Shown one piece after another: positions 1 to 4,527 of a stretch of DNA of 6,526 nt. Every line of letters begins with the position of its first letter. Within the stretch, counting starts at the first letter, position 1. The stretch spans positions 1-6,526 of the forward strand of contig DMKK01000258.1 in assembly GCA_003454335.1 (NCBI GenBank), given 5' to 3'. The DNA comes from Gammaproteobacteria bacterium. GTDB lineage: Bacteria; Pseudomonadota; Gammaproteobacteria; UBA9214. A model generated the notes under the pieces. That model was not told where the DNA came from. It did no database searches and saw only the letters and a program-made list of their open reading frames with translations. A program made the position numbers and the translations under genes.

Positions 1-103
1 TCGCCTACATGGATGTAGGTGAGGCGCGTGAGCAGGACGCGGAAGCTTCTCGCCGCGATTCGCGCCGGGACGGCGCTCCCACAGCACTGAGCCAGAACCT
101 CAC
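1..103. repeat. Repeat-filled intergenic region downstream of tlpA-like gene
   Basis: No gene is supported here. Positions 4-19 form a near-complete palindrome, CCTACAT-GG-ATGTAGG (7-bp arms). It is followed by a GC-rich stretch at 20-40 and then by a REP-like element at 41-84 (listed separately). The palindrome with a central GG dinucleotide followed by a GAGGCGCGTGAGCAGG-type tail resembles dispersed intergenic repeats of gammaproteobacteria; that comparison is from memory. The palindrome starts only three bases from the window edge, so the element may extend to the left. There is no clear U-tract terminator for the minus-strand operon that ends at 104; the repeat hairpins may serve as its 3' end. 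Confidence 0.5.
41..84 (+). repeat. REP-like palindromic element, copy 1
   Basis: A GC-rich imperfect palindrome. Its core at 52-84 (from GCCGCGATTCGCGCC to CTCCCACAG) recurs almost exactly, in inverted orientation, at 964-1014: the shared block reads GCCGC(G/A)ATTCGCGCCGGG(G)ACGGCGCTCCC(A/G)CAG. The terminal CTCCCACA, the reverse complement of TGTGGGAG, is the usual hallmark of this REP-like family in gammaproteobacteria (established knowledge, recalled). It lies 20 bp beyond the tlpA-like stop codon, where a folded 3' end could stabilise or terminate that transcript. Confidence 0.7.
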
Positions 104-688
104 CTACGGATACTCTGTCGCCCTGGTGGCGAGCAGGGTTTCAATAATCTCCCTGCCGCCGGGTTCATTCCATGAACGCGTACCGACAGCCCGCCCGGAT
201 ATCTTCCCGTCACGTCCGACCAGGTAGGTCGTTGGCAAGGCAGCAACCTCGTACTGGTTGCGTACCCGGCCGTCCGCATCATGCACAACAGGAAAACTGA
301 CACCTGTTTTTTCTGCAAATTCGCGGACTATTTCTGTATTGCCCCGGTCTCCTGCAATACCGAGCACCACCAGCCCCTCCCCGCCATACTGTTGCCACAG
401 CGACTCAAGGACCGGCATTTCTCCAAGACAGGGAATGCAAAAGGTGGCCCAGAAATGGACCAGAACAACCTTGTCCCGGTATATCTCAAGTGAAACATCA
501 TTCCCGTTCAGATCCTGCAACTGGAAAGCCGGCGCTGTGAGACGCTGTTTCGGGTAAGTGAATTCAAATGGCGCGGTTTCTTCAGCCATCACACCGGCAG
601 GTACTGCAACAGACAGGACCGACATAAGGACCAGCAGTCCGGCAAGCAGCCATTCCCGGGTACAACCTTGAGACAAGTCAGCGTTCAT
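104..688 (-). CDS. Secreted TlpA-like thioredoxin-fold protein (redoxin)
   Basis: A 194-residue periplasmic thiol-disulfide protein of the TlpA/ResA/redoxin group. Residues 14-35 form a hydrophobic signal segment ending in VMA, so the mature protein probably starts near E36. The thioredoxin fold follows: the active site WATFCIPC (C84 and C87), the EMP after it, and the cis-proline loop ALPTTYLV (P152). Family members reduce disulfides in apocytochromes or copper-site proteins in the periplasm; the substrate here is unknown. The ATG overlaps the TGA of the upstream cytochrome gene by four bases (ATGA), so translation is probably coupled, which also supports this start. A CxxC active site, rather than the CxxxC of Sco/SenC, argues for a reductase and not a copper chaperone. 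The family call is firm; the partner (possibly the neighbouring haem lipoprotein or Cys-rich barrel) is inferred from operon position. Confidence 0.9.
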   Translation of the reverse strand: MNADLSQGCTREWLLAGLLVLMSVLSVAVPAGVMAEETAPFEFTYPKQRLTAPAFQLQDLNGNDVSLEIYRDKVVLVHFWATFCIPCLGEMPVLESLWQQYGGEGLVVLGIAGDRGNTEIVREFAEKTGVSFPVVHDADGRVRNQYEVAALPTTYLVGRDGKISGRAVGTRSWNEPGGREIIETLLATRATEYP

Positions 689-1029
689 CGTGCATTTTCC
701 TGCAGATAAACAAGGATAATCTCCCTATCCTCTGTGGTCAGCGGGAGCATGCCACGTTCTGCCATACGTTGCTCCATGACCGGGACCAGGTACAGCCAGC
801 CCTGGTAGCTATGGCGCCCCGGATGCGGTACAGCATGGCAGGCACTGCAGCGGCTGACAAACGTCTGTGCCGCGGCAGAATCCATATCCGGCAGGGACGT
901 CCCACCCGGCTTGCCGGCAGTACTGCAGCCTGCCAACATCACGACCAGGCAAACAGCAACTAACTGCGGGAGCGCCGTCCCCGGCGCGAATTGCGGCTGG
1001 AAGCCACTCCCACAAATAGTTGCCGACAA
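685..1029 (-). CDS. Small monohaem cytochrome c lipoprotein; start uncertain
   Basis: The product has a lipobox (LAGC, cysteine codon at 925-927) and then a mature part of about 80 residues. One haem-binding motif, CSACH, lies 27-31 residues into the mature part. Met in ERGMLPLT or in EQRM is the likely distal haem ligand, and a helical end (EDREIILVYLQ) resembles the C-terminal helix of class I cytochromes c. It should be anchored to a membrane facing the periplasm and carry single electrons. The start is unclear: the frame is open to a TTG at 1104 inside the barrel gene, and no ATG precedes the signal segment. I chose TTG at 1029 because it begins one base after the barrel stop codon, which suits reinitiation, but there is no Shine-Dalgarno and the resulting n-region lacks positive charge. 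TTG at 1041 is another option. A REP-like element (964-1014) lies inside the predicted signal peptide, so the original 5' end may have been altered. The end overlaps the tlpA-like start by 4 bp. Confidence 0.75.
   Translation of the reverse strand: MSATICGSGFQPQFAPGTALPQLVAVCLVVMLAGCSTAGKPGGTSLPDMDSAAAQTFVSRCSACHAVPHPGRHSYQGWLYLVPVMEQRMAERGMLPLTTEDREIILVYLQENAR
964..1014 (-). repeat. REP-like palindromic element, copy 2, at the 5' end of the cytochrome gene
   Basis: Read on the minus strand it starts TGTGGGAGTGGCTTCCAGCC and ends GGCGCTCCCGCAG. It shares a block of about 33 bp with copy 1 at 52-84, with a few substitutions and one inserted G. The outer arms (TGTGGGAG and CTCCCGCA) are complementary apart from a G-U type mismatch, so the minus-strand RNA can fold. 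It lies between the barrel stop codon (1031-1033) and the hydrophobic core of the cytochrome signal peptide, inside the open frame. Confidence 0.75.
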
Positions 1030-1030
1030 G

Positions 1031-2215
1031 CTAGAAGCCAAGGGAACTGTCTCCCGCCGGTTTCCTGAGCCCGTAGCGCACACTCTTTTTTGTCGGTATT
1101 TCAATAAACCAGGTCAACATCACCCGGTAGTCGTCCTTCAGTTGCGGACCATTCAGGTCCTGGTAAAGCGGCACCCCGAAATTCAGGTCGACAACATGCA
1201 AGGGGGCCGGTTGCCACTGAACACCCAGGGTGGCAAACAATTTGGTGCCACCATAGTTATCAGTGTCCCACAAGGGTGTGGCTGCAGGAGAATCCGGATT
1301 GCCCTGCATAACATGACCTGACTTGCCATTCTTGAACTGATTCATCTCCCCGTCGATATCGCCCTTGTACTCGCCATTCAACTGCGCCTGTATCAGCCAG
1401 TTCGGCTTGAACTGGTACATGGCATAGCTGTCCAGGCGAAACTCATCACCAAGACGATAGTCGCGCTTGTTGTCATACAATCTTGCGGTGTAGACACCGT
1501 TCACACCCCACCACCAGGGAGAACTTGACCCCTGGTACAGAAGACCAATGCTTGGGTCAAAAGTACCGGAACCCAACTGCATACCGTAGGGCACCAACTC
1601 GTCCTGACGAGACTCAAGCGGATGATTGTCGTTCTCCTCATCGATCGAACCTGTGGGCAAACTCAGACCGAAGAACAGGGACATCTGACTCGTTGGTATC
1701 AACGGGTCATCGGCAAACAGACGGTATTTGGCCATCAGCATAGTATCGCCAATGCCGTCACTCTCCATGTCGAAGCCGTTCTTGCCCGTCATCGTCTTCA
1801 TCATCTCACTGAACTGCATATTCATGTCATTATCCTTGTACATGAACATAGCGCCGGCAAAGAACCGGTCAGAGAAACTGTACCCTGCCGACACGTTCAG
1901 CATGGTCATATCCATGCTGGTCGGCGCAGCCATGTACTTGCCGGTAGGGTTACCCATCATGTCAACGGGCATCCCGAGGATGTCATTCGCGTGCACATTA
2001 CTGGTGTCGTCACGCAAGCCATCCATTCGCATGTACATCGGACTGATCTTGAAACGGAATTCACTGGTTTCCGGGATACCGCCACCCAGGATATTCATGG
2101 GCATATTACCGCCGCACTTGGCACAGCAAAGCCCGACATAGGCAGAAGCAGGTGTGGTGATAATCAACAACAGCAAGCCCGTCAGGCCCGCGCGTAACAG
2201 ACGTTTATTCTTCAT
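1031..2215 (-). CDS. Outer-membrane beta-barrel with Cys cluster and Met-rich region (putative transporter)
   Basis: A 394-residue secreted protein. Residues 1-25 are a classic signal peptide (KNKR, a leucine core, then PASA before Y26). The mature N-terminus carries CCAKC (C30, C31, C34) within GLCCAKCGGNMPM. Residues 38-161 hold about 22 methionines, often as MxM or MM pairs (MYMRM at 60-64, MDMTM at 101-105, MNM at 131-133). From about 105 onward, alternating aromatic/glycine segments (AGYSFSDRFFAGAMF, FFGLSLPTGS, PSIGLLYQG, WWWGVNGVYTARLY, KLFATLGVQWQP, YRVMLTWFIEI) look like amphipathic beta-strands, and the chain ends in Phe. The pattern resembles proteins labelled 'transporter' or MetA-pathway of phenol degradation (Phenol_MetA_deg type); I recognise the type, not a specific function. 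The Cys and Met clusters suggest soft-metal (copper-like) binding, which is inference. It is the first gene of the operon with the cytochrome and redoxin, divergent from regB. AGGGGG lies 7 bp before the ATG. Confidence 0.8.
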   Translation of the reverse strand: MKNKRLLRAGLTGLLLLIITTPASAYVGLCCAKCGGNMPMNILGGGIPETSEFRFKISPMYMRMDGLRDDTSNVHANDILGMPVDMMGNPTGKYMAAPTSMDMTMLNVSAGYSFSDRFFAGAMFMYKDNDMNMQFSEMMKTMTGKNGFDMESDGIGDTMLMAKYRLFADDPLIPTSQMSLFFGLSLPTGSIDEENDNHPLESRQDELVPYGMQLGSGTFDPSIGLLYQGSSSPWWWGVNGVYTARLYDNKRDYRLGDEFRLDSYAMYQFKPNWLIQAQLNGEYKGDIDGEMNQFKNGKSGHVMQGNPDSPAATPLWDTDNYGGTKLFATLGVQWQPAPLHVVDLNFGVPLYQDLNGPQLKDDYRVMLTWFIEIPTKKSVRYGLRKPAGDSSLGF

Positions 2216-2222
2216 TAGAGTG

Positions 2223-2228
2223 CCCCCT
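2223..2228 (-). promoter_or_regulatory. Ribosome binding site of the barrel gene
   Basis: On the minus strand AGGGGG is followed by seven bases and the ATG at 2215. The motif and spacing are near ideal and fix the start of the barrel gene. Confidence 0.75.
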
Positions 2229-2248
2229 GGCTGATATAAACCAACTAC

Positions 2249-2265
2249 AGATTCTTAAGGAATCT
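2249..2265. promoter_or_regulatory. Perfect dyad in the leader of the barrel operon
   Basis: AGATTC-TTAAG-GAATCT has perfect 6-bp arms around a 5-bp centre. It lies 34-50 bp upstream of the barrel ATG and upstream of the proposed regB promoter. On the plus strand it is followed by TTTGTTTT like a terminator, but no plus-strand gene ends nearby, so an operator or a leader hairpin for the minus-strand operon is more likely. The protein that would bind it is unknown. Confidence 0.4.
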
Positions 2266-2270
2266 TTTGT

Positions 2271-2299
2271 TTTACTGAAGGTTTTTAATATTTTATATT
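2271..2299 (+). promoter_or_regulatory. Candidate sigma70 promoter for regB-regA
   Basis: TTTACT (2271-2276, four of six consensus bases) is followed by a 17-bp spacer and TATATT (2294-2299, five of six). The surrounding 40 bp are strongly AT-rich, unlike the flanking genes. Transcription would begin near 2306. The region offers other possible -10 boxes, so the exact pairing is tentative. Confidence 0.5.
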
Positions 2300-2300
2300 A

Positions 2301-2329
2301 TTTATATGGCGCCACCCTACAGAAGTGAC
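2301..2329 (-). promoter_or_regulatory. Weak candidate promoter for the barrel-cytochrome-redoxin operon
   Basis: On the minus strand TATAAA (2306-2301, five of six -10 bases) is preceded at 17 bp by GTCACT (2329-2324, only three of six -35 bases). Transcription would start near 2294, giving a leader of about 80 nt. The poor -35 would fit a promoter that needs an activator, and the RegA-like dyad at 2343-2359 would be centred near -57. This is inference from spacing only. Confidence 0.3.
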
Positions 2330-2342
2330 CCATGGAATCAAA

Positions 2343-2359
2343 TGCGACAAATTGTCGCA
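2343..2359. promoter_or_regulatory. Perfect 17-bp dyad matching a RegA/PrrA binding site
   Basis: TGCGACAA-A-TTGTCGCA is a perfect inverted repeat with 8-bp arms around one base. It contains GCGAC, five bases, then GTCGC, which fits the loose RegA/PrrA consensus of two inverted GCGNC half-sites with variable spacing (established knowledge, recalled from Rhodobacter work). It lies immediately in front of regB-regA and in the shared divergent control region. It would be downstream of the proposed regB promoter and upstream of the proposed barrel-operon promoter. If translation of regB began at GTG 2325 the dyad would lie inside codons; its perfection as DNA is one reason to prefer the later start. 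Confidence 0.6.
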
Positions 2360-2399
2360 CCTCTTGCCCGCCACTGCTGACCACTGCATCATTGGGGCG

Positions 2400-3680
2400 G
2401 TGAAACATAAGACCAACAAGAGCCCGGAGGAAACCACGCAGCGCAATTATTACCGGCTGTTCATGCTGCGCAATGCCGAGATTGCCGCTATCGGCCTGGG
2501 AATTACCGTCGCCACCACCTTTTTCAAACTCTCCCTGCCGCTACAACCTCTGCTTGTTATTCTTGCACTGATAACCGGGCTCAATATTTTTACCTGGCTG
2601 CGATTAACAACGGACACCCGCCACAGTGATACTGAACTCTTTATCCAGATGCTGCTGGACGTCGCCGGACTGACCGGGGTGTTTTTCTATACAGGCGGCG
2701 CCTCCAACCCGTTCGTGTGGTTTTATCTCCTGCCCCTGATGATCGCCGCGACCATTCTGCCCCGCCGCTATACCTGGATCATGGCCGCGCTCACCGTGCT
2801 GTGCTACTCGGCACTGTTCTTCATCGACACCCAACCCGACTCCGAACATGCACATCATGAAAGCGGCTTCCAGATGCATGTATTCGGAATGTGGCTCGGA
2901 TTTGTAATGAGTGCCGGATTTGTTGCAGTGATTATCGTCGGCATGGCACACAACCTGCGCGAGCGTGACCGGAAGCTGGCCGAGGCGCGCGAGCAGGCCC
3001 TGCAGAATGAACGTCTGGTAGCGCTGGGCACACTGGCCACCGGTGCCGCACATGAACTGGGCACCCCCCTGGGAACCATGGCCATCCTGACAGCGGACCT
3101 GGAACAGGAATATACCGATTCAGCAGACCATGACCTGCACCGGAAACTCGGCATCCTGCGCGGACAAATTGACCGCTGCAAGGAAACCCTGTCCGTTATC
3201 TCGGCCTCGGCCGGGGCCGGACGCGCGGAGTCCGGTCACCGGATGCATGCCCACGATTACCTTGATGCCGTCATTACAGAGTGGCAAGCGCAACGTCCAG
3301 GAGCGGCCCTGGCAACAGATATCGACACAGCAACTCCCTGCGCAGACATTATTGCAGAACGCACCCTCACCCAGGCACTGATCAACGTCCTGAATAATGC
3401 AGCTGACGCGTCTCCCGAAAACGTAACACTCAAGGGCAACTGCACAAAGACCACCCTGCTCCTGGAAATATCTGATCGTGGCCCGGGTTTCAGCGCAGCT
3501 ATACATGACCAGCTTGGCAAGACACCGGTAACCACCAAGACAGAAGGACTGGGCGTGGGCCTTTACCTGGCACATGCGACCATTCAACGACTTGGTGGTA
3601 ATCTGTCAATTAACAAACGGGAACAGGGCGGCACCACACTCCACATCACCCTGCCCTTGCTGACAGAGAGTGTTTCGTAG
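2400..3680 (+). CDS. regB: RegB/PrrB-type redox sensor histidine kinase
   Basis: A membrane sensor kinase of the RegB/PrrB/ActS family that phosphorylates RegA according to redox state. Counting from the upstream GTG at 2325, six hydrophobic segments lie at about 51-70, 74-93, 104-122, 131-146, 149-168 and 186-208. The fully conserved ubiquinone-site heptapeptide GGASNPF (124-130) lies at the third/fourth segment boundary. The H-box AAHELGTPLGT has H243, and the redox-box cysteine DRCKETL (C285) follows 42 residues later, close to the spacing in R. capsulatus RegB. The ATPase has an N-box (NVLNNAAD, 354-361), a G1 box (DRGPGF) and a G2 box (GLGVGL). All expected key residues are present. The start is uncertain: GTG 2325 (451 aa) and GTG 2400 (426 aa) both lack a good Shine-Dalgarno. 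I chose 2400 because it leaves a family-like short N-terminus and keeps the dyad at 2343-2359 out of the coding sequence. Its stop lies within a repeat; regA follows 77 bp later. Confidence 0.93.
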   Translation: MKHKTNKSPEETTQRNYYRLFMLRNAEIAAIGLGITVATTFFKLSLPLQPLLVILALITGLNIFTWLRLTTDTRHSDTELFIQMLLDVAGLTGVFFYTGGASNPFVWFYLLPLMIAATILPRRYTWIMAALTVLCYSALFFIDTQPDSEHAHHESGFQMHVFGMWLGFVMSAGFVAVIIVGMAHNLRERDRKLAEAREQALQNERLVALGTLATGAAHELGTPLGTMAILTADLEQEYTDSADHDLHRKLGILRGQIDRCKETLSVISASAGAGRAESGHRMHAHDYLDAVITEWQAQRPGAALATDIDTATPCADIIAERTLTQALINVLNNAADASPENVTLKGNCTKTTLLLEISDRGPGFSAAIHDQLGKTPVTTKTEGLGVGLYLAHATIQRLGGNLSINKREQGGTTLHITLPLLTESVS

Positions 3681-3708
3681 GTGTTGAGCGTAGCGAAGCA
3701 CATCCTAC
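3677..3708. repeat. Short palindromic repeat at the regB-regA junction
   Basis: The element opens with GTAGGTGT and closes with ACATCCTAC, complementary except for one extra base, around a GC-rich interior containing GCGTAGCGAAGC. It resembles the dispersed 'GTAGG(A/G)TG...GAAGC...CCTAC' intergenic repeats of gammaproteobacteria (recalled). The regB stop codon TAG at 3678-3680 is part of the left arm. In the mRNA it would form a hairpin between the two cistrons. Confidence 0.65.
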
Positions 3709-3746
3709 AAACACATTTATTCATTGCGGGTCCAGATTGGCGACAC

Positions 3747-3750
3747 AGGA
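3747..3750 (+). promoter_or_regulatory. Ribosome binding site of regA
   Basis: AGGA is followed by seven bases and the ATG at 3758. This decides the regA start against the in-frame TTG at 3737, and yields a 184-residue protein. Confidence 0.75.
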
Positions 3751-3757
3751 ACAAAAC

Positions 3758-4312
3758 ATGAATAACGAAGACACATCCAATGATAAGCCGGTACTGCTAC
3801 TCGTTGATGACGACGAGGTCTATTGCGAAGTACTGGGTGATGCACTGACGAAACGCAATTATGATGTTGCCATTGCACACAACCTCAAGGATGCACTACA
3901 GCTTGCCGCACAGACCGAACCGGAATACGCCGTGATTGACCTGCGCATTGGCACCGAGTCCGGCCTCGAACTGGTCAAACAGCTTGCCGCACTGGATGAA
4001 AACACCCGCATCATCATGCTGACCGGTTATGCCAGCGTGGCAACGGCGGTGGAATCTATCAAACTGGGCGCTGTACATTATCTGACCAAGCCGGCAACAG
4101 CCGATGAAGTGGTCACCGCGCTGCACCGCAAGGAAGGTGATGCCTCTGTAGAACCATCAGAACAACCGCTGTCGGTAAAACGCCTGGAATGGGAACACCT
4201 GCAAAAAGTGCTCACCGAACACGACGGTAACATCTCTGCCGCCGCACGCGCCCTGAACATGCACCGCCGCACACTGCAGCGCAAACTCGCCAAACACCCG
4301 GTAAAAGAATAG
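3758..4312 (+). CDS. regA: RegA/PrrA-type response regulator
   Basis: The DNA-binding partner of RegB. With the ATG at 3758 the product is 184 residues, the usual length of RegA/PrrA/ActR. The receiver domain has acidic residues D17-D18, phospho-acceptor D61 (AVIDLRIG), T89 (IMLTGYAS) and K111 (YLTKPAT). A short linker (about 124-140) leads to the Fis-type C-terminal domain RLEWEHLQKVL, and the helix-turn-helix at about 157-178 (ISAAARALNMHRRTLQRKLAK) is close to the almost invariant RegA recognition helix. In Proteobacteria this system controls respiration, terminal oxidases, carbon and nitrogen fixation, and sulfur or hydrogen metabolism in response to redox state. There is no SenC/PrrC gene between regB and regA, unlike the arrangement in Rhodobacter; a thioredoxin-fold protein is instead encoded in the divergent operon. 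Confidence 0.94.
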   Translation: MNNEDTSNDKPVLLLVDDDEVYCEVLGDALTKRNYDVAIAHNLKDALQLAAQTEPEYAVIDLRIGTESGLELVKQLAALDENTRIIMLTGYASVATAVESIKLGAVHYLTKPATADEVVTALHRKEGDASVEPSEQPLSVKRLEWEHLQKVLTEHDGNISAAARALNMHRRTLQRKLAKHPVKE

Positions 4313-4514
4313 ACGCGCGAATGTTGTTTTTTTAATACACCAGCATTACCTGCAACTCCATGACTGACATAGACTTACTGAACACACAACATTCGTGTTG
4401 TTTCTTGGTCTCGATTAATGTAGTGTCCACGACACAGTAGGGGGAGAAACAATAATACAGTCGCGCCGATGACTGGCACTGCATCACCCACTCCCCTCGC
4501 TATCCAACCTGAAC
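4313..4514. other. Structured intergenic region between regA and the fadL-family gene
   Basis: No convincing gene. A T7 run at 4327-4333 follows the regA stop but no stable GC hairpin precedes it. CGAATGTTGT (4318-4327) is the exact inverse complement of ACAACATTCG (4386-4395), and the second copy can alternatively form a local hairpin with TGTTGT at 4396-4401 around a TTCG loop. GTGTC-CAC-GACAC (4423-4435) is a further perfect dyad. A GGGGGAG at 4440-4446 looks like a Shine-Dalgarno but has no start at a normal distance. I see no clear sigma70 promoter, although the fadL promoter presumably lies here. Confidence 0.5.
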
Positions 4515-4520
4515 GAGGAG
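4515..4520 (+). promoter_or_regulatory. Ribosome binding site of the fadL-family gene
   Basis: GAGGAG lies one base before the ATG at 4522 and seven bases before the in-frame ATG at 4528. Only the second spacing is functional by normal rules, so translation most likely starts at 4528. Confidence 0.7.
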
Positions 4521-4527
4521 AATGACG

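Noticed and set aside
104..688. Assigning the thioredoxin-fold protein as SenC/PrrC/Sco, the usual regBA companion
   Set aside because: Its active site is CIPC (CxxC) with a TlpA-like context, not the CxxxCP and distal His of Sco proteins.
1622..2197. A 191-codon open frame, and a second of 137 codons (1728-2141), on the plus strand opposite the barrel gene
   Set aside because: Both are antisense shadows of a gene with a clear signal peptide, ribosome binding site and beta-barrel pattern. Their translations are rich in His and Arg or low-complexity and resemble no family.
3120..3587. A 155-codon minus-strand frame inside regB
   Set aside because: It lies opposite the conserved kinase domain of RegB, which carries all catalytic motifs; the reverse translation shows no domain.
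3737..3757. TTG at 3737 as the regA start
   Set aside because: The ATG at 3758 has a well-spaced AGGA and gives the family length of 184 residues; the TTG has no ribosome binding site.
4460..4468. GTCGCGCC as a second RegA site before fadL
   Set aside because: The half-sites overlap and are in the reverse order (GNCGC then GCGNC), unlike the accepted arrangement.
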